The translations under genes and the position numbers were made by a program. A DNA stretch of 27,346 nt from 73-13 sp035556395 (lineage in GTDB: Bacteria; Actinomycetota; Actinomycetes; Actinomycetales; Microbacteriaceae), in the NCBI GenBank assembly GCA_035556395.1, contig DATMFB010000071.1, positions 1-27,346 of the forward strand, given 5' to 3'. The notes beneath the pieces were generated by a model, which was given only the letters and a program-made list of their open reading frames with translations, was not told the origin of the DNA and did no database searches. Positions 1 through 7,096 of this stretch are shown here, in pieces (positions within the stretch are counted from its first letter, which is position 1; every line of letters starts with the position of its first letter).

Positions 1-1034
1 ATGCGGGCGAGGAGCTCGGCACGCTCGGGGTTCGCGGCCGCCCAGGCGTCGAACGCGATCTGCCACTCGGCGTGCGCCGCGGCGCCGCGGGCGACAAGCT
101 CGCGGGTGCGGGCGATGACCTCGGGCGCGACGACGAAGTGCGCCGCGGGGTCGAAGCCGAGCACCTGCTTGACGGCGGCGAGCTCATCGGCGCCTAGGGC
201 GGAGCCGTGGATCTTGCCCGAGTTCTGCTTGCCCGGCGAGGGCCAGCCGATGATCGTGCGCAGGATGATGAGCGACGGCTTGTCGCCGACGCCCTTCGCC
301 GCCTCGATCGCCGCGTACAGCTCGGCGACGTCCTCGACGTACTCGCCGGTGCGCTTCCAGTCAACGACCTGGACGTGCCAGCCGTAGGCCTCGTAGCGCG
401 CGTGGACGTTCTCCGTGAACGCGATGTTCGTGTCGTCCTCGATCGAGATCTGGTTCGAGTCGTAGATCGCGATGAGGTTGCCGAGGCGCTGGTGGCCGGC
501 GAGCGAGCTCGCCTCCGAGGTGACCCCCTCCTGGAGGTCGCCGTCGCCGCAGATGACGTAGGTGTAGTGATCGAACGGGCTCGTGCCGGGAGCCGCCTCC
601 GGGTCGAACAGGCCGCGCTCGAAGCGCTGCGCGTAGGCGAAGCCAACCGCTGAGGCCAGGCCCTGGCCGAGCGGGCCCGTCGTGATCTCGACGCCCTCGG
701 TGTGACCGTACTCGGGGTGGCCGGGGGTTAGCGAGCCCCACGTCCGCAGCGACTCGAGGTCGGACAGCTCGAGGCCGAAGCCGCCGTAGTAGAGCTGGAT
801 GTACTGCGTGAGGCTCGAGTGCCCGACACTCAGCACGAAGCGGTCGCGCCCGAGCCAGTGCGGGTCCGACGGATCGTGGCGCATGACGCGCTGGTAGAGC
901 AGGTAGGCCGCGGGCGCGAGGCTCATGGCGGTACCCGGATGGCCGTTGCCGACCTTCTCGACGGCGTCGGCCGCAAGGATCCTGGCGGTGTCGACCGCCT
1001 TCCGGTCGAGGTCGTCCCAGGAGAGTTCGGTCAC
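1..1034 (-). CDS. tkt: Transketolase, N-terminal part (runs off the window's left edge)
   Basis: Transketolase moves two-carbon ketol units between sugar phosphates in the non-oxidative pentose phosphate pathway, using thiamine diphosphate and Mg2+. About 344 codons are present; the PP-domain and part of the middle region are seen and the C-terminus is outside the window. Visible family motifs are the N-terminal GHPGTAMSLAPAAYLLY, then LSVGHSSLTQY, GPLGQGLASAVG, and the ThDP/metal motif GDGDLQEGVTSEASSLAGH (about 532-555 on the plus strand) followed by IAIYDSNQISIEDDT. The reading frame is unbroken to the edge. The start is GTG at 1034 (MTELSWDDLDRKAV), chosen because a TAGGAT hexamer lies 8 nt upstream and no Shine-Dalgarno is present. 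It is transcribed away from ctaB, an arrangement known from other actinobacteria including Mycobacterium. Confidence 0.96.
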   Translation of the reverse strand, partial: MTELSWDDLDRKAVDTARILAADAVEKVGNGHPGTAMSLAPAAYLLYQRVMRHDPSDPHWLGRDRFVLSVGHSSLTQYIQLYYGGFGLELSDLESLRTWGSLTPGHPEYGHTEGVEITTGPLGQGLASAVGFAYAQRFERGLFDPEAAPGTSPFDHYTYVICGDGDLQEGVTSEASSLAGHQRLGNLIAIYDSNQISIEDDTNIAFTENVHARYEAYGWHVQVVDWKRTGEYVEDVAELYAAIEAAKGVGDKPSLIILRTIIGWPSPGKQNSGKIHGSALGADELAAVKQVLGFDPAAHFVVAPEVIARTRELVARGAAAHAEWQIAFDAWAAANPERAELLAR

Positions 1035-1042
1035 GAATCCCA

Positions 1043-1063
1043 ATCCTAGGCCGCAGGTACAAT
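1043..1063. promoter_or_regulatory. Divergent leaderless promoters of tkt and ctaB
   Basis: Minus-strand TAGGAT (1048-1043) lies 8 nt before the tkt GTG. Plus-strand TACAAT (1058-1063) lies 6 nt before the ctaB GTG. The whole intergenic gap is 35 bp, there is no Shine-Dalgarno on either side, and no clear -35 is visible. The distances fit transcription starting at the first base of each start codon (inference). Confidence 0.6.
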
Positions 1064-1069
1064 CGAGAG

Positions 1070-2002
1070 GTGGCTGTGACCGAGACGAGGAGCGAATCCT
1101 CGCGACGACCCCGGCCGAGTGCCGGACAGAAGGTGCGCGGGTACATCGCGCTCACCAAGCCGCGGGTCATCGAGCTCCTGCTCGTCACGACCATCCCGGT
1201 CATGATCCTCGCGCAGGGCGGCATCCCGGATCTCTGGCTCGTGCTCGCGACGCTCGTCGGCGGGACGCTCGCCGCCGGCAGCGCGAACGCGTTCAACATG
1301 TGGTTCGACCGCGACATCGACGCCGTCATGGAGCGCACGAAGGACCGTCCGCTCGTGACCGGCGTCGTGAGCCCGCGCGAGTCGCTCGTCTTCAGCTGGG
1401 TCGTCGGCGTCGTCGCGGTCGCGTTCCTGTGGCTGACGACCAACTGGGTCGCGGCCGCCCTCGCGGCCGGGGCGATCGCGTTCTACGTCCTGCTCTACAC
1501 CATGCTCCTCAAGCGCCGCACCCCGCAGAACATCGTGTGGGGCGGGATCGCCGGCTGCATGCCCGTCCTGATCGGCTGGGCCGCGGTGACGGGGTCGCTG
1601 TCCTGGGAGGCGCTCATCCTCTTCGGCGTCGTCTTCCTCTGGACGCCGCCGCACTACTGGCCGCTCTCGATGCGCTACCGCGAGGACTACCGCGCCGCCG
1701 GCGTCCCGATGCTCGCAGTCGTGCGCTCCGAGACCGTCGTGGCGCTCCAGTCGGTCCTCTACGCCTGGGCGACCGTGGCGTGCTCGCTGCTGCTCATCCC
1801 CGTCGCGCCGATGGGGATCATCTACACCGTGGTCGCGGCGGGCGCGGGCATCTGGTTCATCGTCGAGGCGCACCGCCTGTACGCGAAGGCGATCCGCGGA
1901 GCCGAGACCCGGCCCATGCGGCTCTTCCACGGCTCGATCTCGTACCTCGCGCTCGTGTTCGTCGCGGTCGGCGTCGACCCGCTGGTCTACCTGCCGCTCT
2001 GA
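1070..2002 (+). CDS. ctaB: Protoheme IX farnesyltransferase (heme O synthase)
   Basis: This membrane prenyltransferase of the UbiA superfamily adds a farnesyl group to heme B to give heme O, the precursor of heme A for cytochrome c oxidase. At 310 residues it is normal for the family. The family start KVRGYIALTKPRVIELLLVT is followed by the allylic-diphosphate Asp motif NAFNMWFDRDIDAVMERTKDR and a second conserved loop PPHYWPLSMRYREDYRAAGV; about eight or nine hydrophobic segments fill the rest. The GTG at 1070 is preferred because TACAAT sits 6 nt upstream; a second in-frame GTG follows at 1076. Its partner ctaA is 0.5 kb away on the other strand, so the heme A pathway is clustered but not an operon. 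It ends 18 bp from the convergent lipoprotein gene. Confidence 0.96.
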   Translation: MAVTETRSESSRRPRPSAGQKVRGYIALTKPRVIELLLVTTIPVMILAQGGIPDLWLVLATLVGGTLAAGSANAFNMWFDRDIDAVMERTKDRPLVTGVVSPRESLVFSWVVGVVAVAFLWLTTNWVAAALAAGAIAFYVLLYTMLLKRRTPQNIVWGGIAGCMPVLIGWAAVTGSLSWEALILFGVVFLWTPPHYWPLSMRYREDYRAAGVPMLAVVRSETVVALQSVLYAWATVACSLLLIPVAPMGIIYTVVAAGAGIWFIVEAHRLYAKAIRGAETRPMRLFHGSISYLALVFVAVGVDPLVYLPL

Positions 2003-2020
2003 GTCGGGGCGGGGGATCGG

Positions 2021-2428
2021 TCAGTCGACCGTGACCCGCACGGTCGACTCGAACTGCGCATCGCCGCGATAGGCGTACTCGACCGTGACGGTCGTCGTGC
2101 CCGCGCCGATCGCGGTGTAGTCGAACGAGTAGGTCCCGCCGCTGCCGTCAGCCCCGGGGTTGTTGAGCACCACGTCCTCCCCGTCGTACCGGAGGATCGC
2201 CGGATCGGGCGGCCCGACGACGGTCCAGCCGTCACCAACGCTCGCGTTGAACCCGTCGTCGACGATCGAGAGGTGCTGCCCGACCTGCATCGAGACCTCG
2301 AAGGTCTCCGATCCGTCGTGCGTGAGGTGAACCGCATGCGTCGTCGCGGCGGGGTCCGCGCACCCGGCGAGGAGGAACGCCGTCGCGACAGCGCCCGCGC
2401 CGAGCCGGATACCGGTGCCGAGCTTCAT
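2021..2428 (-). CDS. Small lipoprotein with a protease-inhibitor I42 (chagasin)-like domain
   Basis: The 135-residue product has a lipoprotein signal peptide: KLGTGIRLGAG, a hydrophobic stretch, and the lipobox LLAGC with the lipidated Cys at residue 23. It is therefore probably anchored to the outer face of the membrane. The mature part resembles the chagasin/I42 cysteine-protease inhibitor fold. VGQHLSI matches the first strand, NASVGDGWTVVGPPDPAIL aligns with the NPTTGY-x-W loop and the following PD-x-aiL, and DGSGGTYSFDYTAIGAGTTT aligns with the GxGG loop and the G-T-T-x-x-L-x-Y strand. The NPTTGY loop is degenerate and the RPW loop appears as YRGD, so inhibition is uncertain. The assignment is from remembered family patterns; a different immunoglobulin-like secreted protein is possible. 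It lies between the two heme A genes without sharing their strand arrangement. Confidence 0.6.
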   Translation of the reverse strand: MKLGTGIRLGAGAVATAFLLAGCADPAATTHAVHLTHDGSETFEVSMQVGQHLSIVDDGFNASVGDGWTVVGPPDPAILRYDGEDVVLNNPGADGSGGTYSFDYTAIGAGTTTVTVEYAYRGDAQFESTVRVTVD

Positions 2429-2434
2429 ACCCGG

Positions 2435-2440
2435 ACCCTA
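2435..2440 (-). promoter_or_regulatory. Leaderless -10 element of the lipoprotein gene
   Basis: TAGGGT on the minus strand ends 6 nt before the ATG at 2428. No Shine-Dalgarno is present. It lies in the 41-bp gap between this gene and the end of ctaA. Confidence 0.5.
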
Positions 2441-2469
2441 TCGCGACGCGAGGTGACGTGAACGGTCGC

Positions 2470-3363
2470 TCAGCCGGCGCCGGAGGGACCATCCGCGCCC
2501 ACTTCGCGCGCCGGGCGCTTGAGGCGGTCCACCACGAGCACGCCGAACGCGACGCTCACACCGGCGAGGACCATGTGGATCCCGACGAGGAGCGGGGGAA
2601 TGCCGATGCGCGCCTGGATGACCCCGACCGCGATCTGGACGGCGACCGTGAGCATGAGCAGCACGACGGCGACGATGTAGCTCCTGGCACGCGCGACGAT
2701 GCCGCCGACGAGCAGCACGACGAGCGCGGCGCAGAGCGCGTAGCCGAGCCAGGCGTGCACGTGGACGAGCGCGTCCCACGCGCTCGAGTCGCGGATGACC
2801 TCCGCGTCGCCCGAGTGCGGGCCGTTCTGCGTCGTGACGACACCGCCGAGCACGACGAGGGCGAGCAGGAGGGATGAGACGTGGGTGGCGATCGCGACCC
2901 AGCGCGGCACCGCCCGCTCACGCGGTCCCGGCTCGCGGTACGCGCGGACGAGGAACGAGGCGGTCACGCCGACGAGCACGGCCGAGACGACGTAGTGGAT
3001 GCCGACGGTCGAGACGGAGAGCCGGGTGAGCACGACGATCCCGCCGATCACGGCCTGGATGACAACGCCGGCGAGAATGATCCACGCGTGGACCCACAGG
3101 TCCTTGCGGGTGTGCCGGAAGCGCCAGACGGCGACGATCGCCAGGACCGCGAAGATGCCGAGCACCCCGGACATCGTCCGGTTGCTGAACTCGATGATGC
3201 CGTGGATGCCCTCGTCGATGCCGGGCACGAGCGACGTCGTGGTGCACAGCGGCCACTGATCGCAGCCGAGGCCCGAGGCGGTCAGCCGCACCGCGCCGCC
3301 GGTCGCGATGATCACGAGGTTCCCGATGAGGTTCAGCCACGCGGCCGTCCTCACCCAATGCAC
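2470..3363 (-). CDS. ctaA: Heme A synthase
   Basis: CtaA oxidises the C8 methyl group of heme O to the formyl group of heme A in the membrane. The product has 297 residues with about eight hydrophobic helices. The first loop carries TGGAVRLTASGLGCDQWPLC, whose two cysteines (34 and 40) correspond to the disulfide pair of Bacillus-type CtaA, with a spacing shorter by one. GIIEFSNRTMSG and GIHYVVSAVLVG supply histidines and glutamate of the first heme-binding half; VHVHAWLGYALC and GIHMVLAG those of the second. The GTG start at 3363 (VHWVRTAAWLNLIG) has TACAAT 7 nt upstream. The same frame stays open far upstream, antisense to sufB, but that part is not protein-like and lacks the family start. 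It diverges from sufB. Confidence 0.93.
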   Translation of the reverse strand: MHWVRTAAWLNLIGNLVIIATGGAVRLTASGLGCDQWPLCTTTSLVPGIDEGIHGIIEFSNRTMSGVLGIFAVLAIVAVWRFRHTRKDLWVHAWIILAGVVIQAVIGGIVVLTRLSVSTVGIHYVVSAVLVGVTASFLVRAYREPGPRERAVPRWVAIATHVSSLLLALVVLGGVVTTQNGPHSGDAEVIRDSSAWDALVHVHAWLGYALCAALVVLLVGGIVARARSYIVAVVLLMLTVAVQIAVGVIQARIGIPPLLVGIHMVLAGVSVAFGVLVVDRLKRPAREVGADGPSGAG

Positions 3364-3370
3364 GGGTACG

Positions 3371-3376
3371 ATTGTA
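3371..3376 (-). promoter_or_regulatory. Leaderless -10 element of ctaA
   Basis: TACAAT on the minus strand ends 7 nt before the GTG at 3363. It is identical to the hexamer of ctaB, so the two heme A genes have matched promoters. Confidence 0.6.
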
Positions 3377-3378
3377 GG

Positions 3379-3394
3379 CGCGGTCGAAACCGCG
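3379..3394. promoter_or_regulatory. Perfect inverted repeat between ctaA and sufB, possible operator
   Basis: CGCGGT-CGAA-ACCGCG is a perfect 6-bp inverted repeat with a 4-nt centre. It starts 3 bp beyond the ctaA -10 element and lies about 20 bp before a TGATAGTT sequence that could serve as the sufB -10. A binding site for a regulator of either gene is conceivable, but GC-rich palindromes also arise by chance. Confidence 0.3.
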
Positions 3395-3428
3395 GAATGC
3401 CGACACGGACCTGATAGTTCGCTTCGGT

Positions 3429-3435
3429 GAGAGGA
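3429..3435 (+). promoter_or_regulatory. Shine-Dalgarno of sufB
   Basis: GAGAGGA lies 6 nt before the ATG at 3442. This decides against the in-frame GTG at 3427, which would place the ribosome-binding site inside the gene. With its leader, sufB differs from the many leaderless genes around it. Confidence 0.7.
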
Positions 3436-3441
3436 CAAGCC

Positions 3442-4878
3442 ATGACTGAGGCCAGTGAGGCCACCGCACAGCTGATCGATCGTCCCGAGATCGACAGCCT
3501 CGGCCAGTACGAATTCGGCTGGCACGACAGCGACACCGCGGGAGCAGCCGCCAAACGCGGGCTCTCCGAGGACGTCGTCCGCGACATCTCGGCGCTGAAG
3601 GACGAGCCGGAGTCGATGCTCAAGCATCGCCTTCGCGGGCTCGCGCTCTTCGGCAAGAAGCCGATGCCGTCCTGGGGCGCCGACCTGTCGGGCATCGACT
3701 TCGACAACATCAAGTACTTCGTCCGCTCGACGGAACGCCAGGCGGCGACCTGGGAAGAGCTCCCCGACGAGATCAAGAACACGTACGAGAAGCTCGGCAT
3801 CCCGGAGGCGGAGCGCCAGCGCCTCGTCGCGGGCGTCGCCGCGCAGTACGAGTCCGAGGTGGTCTACCACCAGATCAACGAGGAGCTCGAGAAGCAGGGT
3901 GTCATCTTCATGGACACCGACACGGCGCTGCGCGAGCACCCGGAGTTCTTCGACGAGTACTTCGGCACCGTCATCCCCTCCGGCGACAACAAGTTCGCCG
4001 CGCTCAACACGGCCGTCTGGTCGGGCGGCTCCTTCGTCTACGTCCCGCCCGGCGTCCACGTCGAGATCCCGCTGCAGGCCTATTTCCGGATCAACACGGA
4101 GAACATGGGGCAGTTCGAGCGGACGCTGATCATCGCGGACGAGGGCTCCTACGTGCACTACATCGAGGGCTGCACGGCGCCGATCTACAAGTCGGACTCG
4201 CTGCACTCGGCCGTCGTCGAGATCATCGTGAAGAAGAACGCGAGGGTCCGCTACACGACGATCCAGAACTGGTCGACGAACGTCTACAACCTCGTCACCA
4301 AGCGCGCCGTCGCCCACGAGGGCGCGACGATGGAGTGGGTCGACGGGAACATTGGGTCCAAGGTCACGATGAAGTACCCGTCCATCTACCTCGTCGGCGA
4401 GCACGCGAAGGGCGAGACGCTCTCCGTCGCGTTCGCCGGCCCCGGCCAGCACCAGGACGCGGGCGCGAAGATGATCCACCTCGCCCCGTACACGACGTCG
4501 TCGATCATCTCGAAGTCGATCGCGCGCGGCGGCGGCCGGGCCGGCTATCGCGGCGAGGTCCGTGTCGAGCCGGGCGCCCACCACTCGGCGAACACGGTGC
4601 GCTGCGACGCCCTGCTCGTCGACACGATCTCGCGATCCGACACCTATCCGGCGATCGACATCCGGGTCGACGACGCCCAGCTCGGGCATGAGGCGACCGT
4701 CTCGCGCGTCTCGGAGGAGCAGCTCTTCTACCTCCAGTCGCGCGGCGTCACGGAGGAGGAGGCCATGGCGATGATCGTGCGCGGCTTCATCGAGCCGATC
4801 GCGCGGGAACTGCCGATGGAGTACGCGATGGAGCTCAACAAGCTCATCGAGATGAACATGGAAGGCTCGGTGGGCTGA
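3442..4878 (+). CDS. sufB: Fe-S cluster assembly scaffold SufB
   Basis: SufB is the core scaffold of the SufBC2D complex, where sulfide and iron are assembled into a cluster in the cytosol. The 478-residue length is normal. Recognisable segments are WHDSDTAGAAAKRGLSEDVV near the N-terminus, PEFFDEYFGTVIPSGDNKFA, the beta-helix core from YVPPGVHVEIPLQ through EGCTAPIYKSDSLHSAVVEI, and the C-terminal ANTVRCDALLVDTISRSDTY, whose Cys388 corresponds to the conserved SufB cysteine at the SufB-SufD interface. The end (EEQLFYLQSRGVTEEEAMAM and an FIEPIARELPMEY helix) binds SufC. The gene is continuous, with no intein, unlike the Mycobacterium tuberculosis homologue. sufD follows after 4 bp. Confidence 0.97.
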   Translation: MTEASEATAQLIDRPEIDSLGQYEFGWHDSDTAGAAAKRGLSEDVVRDISALKDEPESMLKHRLRGLALFGKKPMPSWGADLSGIDFDNIKYFVRSTERQAATWEELPDEIKNTYEKLGIPEAERQRLVAGVAAQYESEVVYHQINEELEKQGVIFMDTDTALREHPEFFDEYFGTVIPSGDNKFAALNTAVWSGGSFVYVPPGVHVEIPLQAYFRINTENMGQFERTLIIADEGSYVHYIEGCTAPIYKSDSLHSAVVEIIVKKNARVRYTTIQNWSTNVYNLVTKRAVAHEGATMEWVDGNIGSKVTMKYPSIYLVGEHAKGETLSVAFAGPGQHQDAGAKMIHLAPYTTSSIISKSIARGGGRAGYRGEVRVEPGAHHSANTVRCDALLVDTISRSDTYPAIDIRVDDAQLGHEATVSRVSEEQLFYLQSRGVTEEEAMAMIVRGFIEPIARELPMEYAMELNKLIEMNMEGSVG

Positions 4879-4882
4879 GCCC

Positions 4883-5950
4883 ATGCAGGAGCACACGCAC
4901 GGCGGGAACGCCGATGGTTGGATCACGCCCGTCCAGACGCGCTCGGAGCGCCCCTGGTCCTACGACCCCGCCGACTTCGGCGCGCCCGGCCGCGAGGACC
5001 CGCAGTGGAAGTTCTCGGACCTGACGCGCCTCGCGCCGCTCTTCGAGTCCGATGCCGCGGTGTCGGTCGCGACGGGGGACTTCCACCCCGAGGACCTCGT
5101 CTCCGCGATCGCCCTCCAGCGCGCCACCCCGCGCCACATCGTGGCCGACGGTGACGTCCGACTGACGATCGGCGGCTCCGAGGACGGCGTCGCGGCCGAG
5201 CACCTCGTCATCGAGGCGCCCGCGCACGCGGTGTCGAAGGTCGTCATCGATCACGTCGGCGGCGGCGCGCTCGCCGAGAACGTCGAGATCCGCGTCGGGG
5301 ACGGCGCCGAGCTCACGCTCATCACCCTCCAGCTCTGGGACGACGACGCGATCCACTCCTCGGCGCACCAGGCGATCGTCGGCCGCGACGCGAAGCTCAA
5401 GCACATCGTCGTCTCGCTCGGCGGCGGCGTGGTCCGGCTCAACCCGACCGCGCGACTCCGGGGCGACGGCTCGAGCGCCGAGCTCCTCGGCCTCTACTTC
5501 GCGGACGCCGGCCAGCACATCGAGCACCAGGTCTTCCTCTATCACGAGGGTCGGCACACCAAGGGGCGAGTGACCTACAAGGGCGCGCTCCAGGGGCAGG
5601 GCGCCCGCACGGTCTGGATCGGCGACACGCTCATCGGCCCGAACGCGACCGGCACCGACAGCTACGAGCAGAACCGCAACCTCGTGCTCACGGAGGGCAC
5701 CCGCACCGACTCGATCCCGAACCTCGAGATCGAGACGGGCGAGATCCTCGGCGCCGGGCACGCATCCGCGACGGGACGCTTCGACGACGAGCAGCTCTTC
5801 TACCTGCAGGCGCGCGGCATCCCCGAGGCGGAGGCCCGTCGGCTCGTCGTCGTCGGCTTCCTCACGGAGATCATCCAGCAGATCGGCGACGCGGAGCTCG
5901 AGGAGCGCCTGCGCGCACTCGTGGAGGCGGAGCTCGAGGTGTCCGCATGA
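4883..5950 (+). CDS. sufD: Fe-S cluster assembly protein SufD
   Basis: SufD is the SufB paralogue that completes the SufBC2D scaffold and is linked to iron entry. The product has 355 residues. An N-terminal region with the actinobacterial PQWKFSDLTRLAPLF motif is followed by the beta-helix core (GDGAELTLITLQLWDDDAIH, LGLYFADAGQHIEHQVFL) and the C-terminal SUF motif EILGAGHASATGRFDDEQLF, whose His in GHAS corresponds to the functionally important SufD histidine. QARGIPEAEARRLVVVGF closes the SufC-binding helix region. The ATG at 4883 follows the sufB stop by 4 bp without a strong Shine-Dalgarno, so translational coupling is likely. Its TGA overlaps the next ATG in ATGA. Confidence 0.95.
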   Translation: MQEHTHGGNADGWITPVQTRSERPWSYDPADFGAPGREDPQWKFSDLTRLAPLFESDAAVSVATGDFHPEDLVSAIALQRATPRHIVADGDVRLTIGGSEDGVAAEHLVIEAPAHAVSKVVIDHVGGGALAENVEIRVGDGAELTLITLQLWDDDAIHSSAHQAIVGRDAKLKHIVVSLGGGVVRLNPTARLRGDGSSAELLGLYFADAGQHIEHQVFLYHEGRHTKGRVTYKGALQGQGARTVWIGDTLIGPNATGTDSYEQNRNLVLTEGTRTDSIPNLEIETGEILGAGHASATGRFDDEQLFYLQARGIPEAEARRLVVVGFLTEIIQQIGDAELEERLRALVEAELEVSA

Positions 5951-6306
5951 CGGCGGTCGAGGTCGCGACGCTCGACGAGCTCGCCCCGAACGAGGCGAAG
6001 CGCGTCGAGCTCGACGGCGTCGCGATCGCGATCGTCCGCGACGGCGACGGCGCGATCCATGCGATCGGCGACCGCTGCTCGCACGGCGAGGTCTCCCTCT
6101 CCGACGGCTTCGTCGAGGACTGCACGATCGAATGCTGGGCGCACGGCGCCAAGTTCGATCTGCGGACCGGCGAGCCCCTTTCCCTCCCGGCCTACGAGCC
6201 GGTCCCCGTTTTCCAGGTGGTCATCGCCGACGGCGTCGTGCTCGTCGACCCGCAGGTGACCATCGACCAGCGCGCTCACGAGGCGCAGAACGCACAGGAG
6301 GCCTGA
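5947..6306 (+). CDS. Rieske-type [2Fe-2S] ferredoxin of the SUF operon
   Basis: This small cytosolic Rieske protein of 119 residues belongs to the non-heme iron oxygenase ferredoxin subunit family. The cluster ligands are C-S-H (in DRCSHGEVSLSDG) and C-W-A-H (in ECWAHGAKFD), a CxH-x16-CxxH arrangement. A PAYEPVPVFQVVIADG strand and a VLVDP turn are typical of the C-terminus. It overlaps sufD by 4 nt (ATGA) and is followed by sufC after 1 bp, so it is firmly inside the operon. This position is characteristic of many actinobacterial SUF operons. Its role is unknown; electron supply during cluster assembly is the usual suggestion and is an inference. Confidence 0.93.
   Translation: MTAVEVATLDELAPNEAKRVELDGVAIAIVRDGDGAIHAIGDRCSHGEVSLSDGFVEDCTIECWAHGAKFDLRTGEPLSLPAYEPVPVFQVVIADGVVLVDPQVTIDQRAHEAQNAQEA
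6296..6301 (+). promoter_or_regulatory. Strong Shine-Dalgarno of sufC
   Basis: AGGAGG lies 6 nt before the sufC ATG, inside the end of the Rieske gene. It is the best ribosome-binding site in the operon, which fits the higher demand for SufC (two copies per SufBC2D complex; the link is an inference). Confidence 0.7.
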
Positions 6307-6307
6307 C

Positions 6308-7087
6308 ATGGCGACGCTCGAGATCAAGGACCTGAGGGTCAGTGTCGAGACCGACCAGGGCACGAAGGAGATCCTCAAGGGGCTCGACCTGCGAGTCGCG
6401 CAGGGGGAGACCCACGCGATCATGGGGCCCAACGGCGCTGGCAAGTCGACGCTCGGCTACGCGATCGCCGGCCACCCCAAGTACTCGATCGACGGCGGCA
6501 CCGTCACGCTCGACGGGGAGGACCTGCTCGCGATGAGCGTCGACGCCCGCGCCCGCGCCGGCCTCTTCCTCGCGATGCAGTACCCGGTCGAGATCCCGGG
6601 CGTCAAGGTCGCCGACTTCCTGCGCACCGCGAAGACCTCGCTCTCGGGCGAGGCGCCGCCGATCCGCAGCTGGATCAAGGACGTCCGCGGCGCGATGGAG
6701 GGCTTGCGGATGGACCGCTCCTTCGCCGAGCGCAACGTCAACGAGGGCTTCTCCGGCGGCGAGAAGAAGCGCCACGAGATCCTCCAGCTCGAGCTCCTGA
6801 AGCCGAAGTTCGCGATCCTCGACGAGACCGACTCCGGCCTCGACGTCGACGCGCTCAAGGTGGTCGCCGAGGGGGTCAACCGCGCCCGTGAGACGACTGG
6901 CCTCGGCGTCGTCCTCATCACCCACTACACGCGGATCCTGCGCTACATCCGCCCCGACTTCGTCCACGTCCTGGTCGACGGCCGCGTCGCCGAGGAGGGC
7001 GGCCCCGAGCTGGCCGACCGCCTCGAGGAGGAGGGCTACGACCGCTTCCTCGCCGCCTCCGGGGCGACCGCGGGCGAGAGCGCGTAG
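6308..7087 (+). CDS. sufC: Fe-S cluster assembly ATPase SufC
   Basis: SufC is the ABC-type ATPase that drives conformational change in the SufBCD scaffold. The 259-residue product has Walker A GPNGAGKST (residues 40-48), the SufC-specific Q-loop AMQYPVEIPGVK, the signature FSGGEKKRHEILQL, Walker B FAILDETDSGLDVDAL and the H-loop LITHYTRILRYI. These forms, in particular ETDSGLD, separate SufC from transport ATPases. The ATG at 6308 is preceded by AGGAGG. The stop codon TAG (7085-7087) is also the first half of a -10-like hexamer for the next gene. Confidence 0.97.
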   Translation: MATLEIKDLRVSVETDQGTKEILKGLDLRVAQGETHAIMGPNGAGKSTLGYAIAGHPKYSIDGGTVTLDGEDLLAMSVDARARAGLFLAMQYPVEIPGVKVADFLRTAKTSLSGEAPPIRSWIKDVRGAMEGLRMDRSFAERNVNEGFSGGEKKRHEILQLELLKPKFAILDETDSGLDVDALKVVAEGVNRARETTGLGVVLITHYTRILRYIRPDFVHVLVDGRVAEEGGPELADRLEEEGYDRFLAASGATAGESA

Positions 7088-7090
7088 CCT
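7085..7090 (+). promoter_or_regulatory. Possible leaderless -10 element of sufT, overlapping the sufC stop codon
   Basis: TAGCCT lies 6 nt before the sufT ATG at 7097, and its first three bases are the sufC stop. There is no Shine-Dalgarno in the 9-bp gap. It would let sufT be transcribed alone as a leaderless mRNA in addition to operon read-through. Confidence 0.45.
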
Positions 7091-7096
7091 CGAATC

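Noticed and set aside
3442..4878. Possible intein in sufB, as in Mycobacterium tuberculosis.
   Set aside because: The gene is 478 codons with uninterrupted SufB motifs; no intein or homing endonuclease blocks are present.
3364..4926. Long open frame on the minus strand, continuous with ctaA, antisense to sufB (an apparent protein of over 800 residues).
   Set aside because: The upstream part is a low-complexity Arg/Asp/Val-rich mirror of sufB codons, with no family similarity; ctaA has a good GTG with a promoter hexamer at 3363. Such open antisense frames are expected at this GC content.
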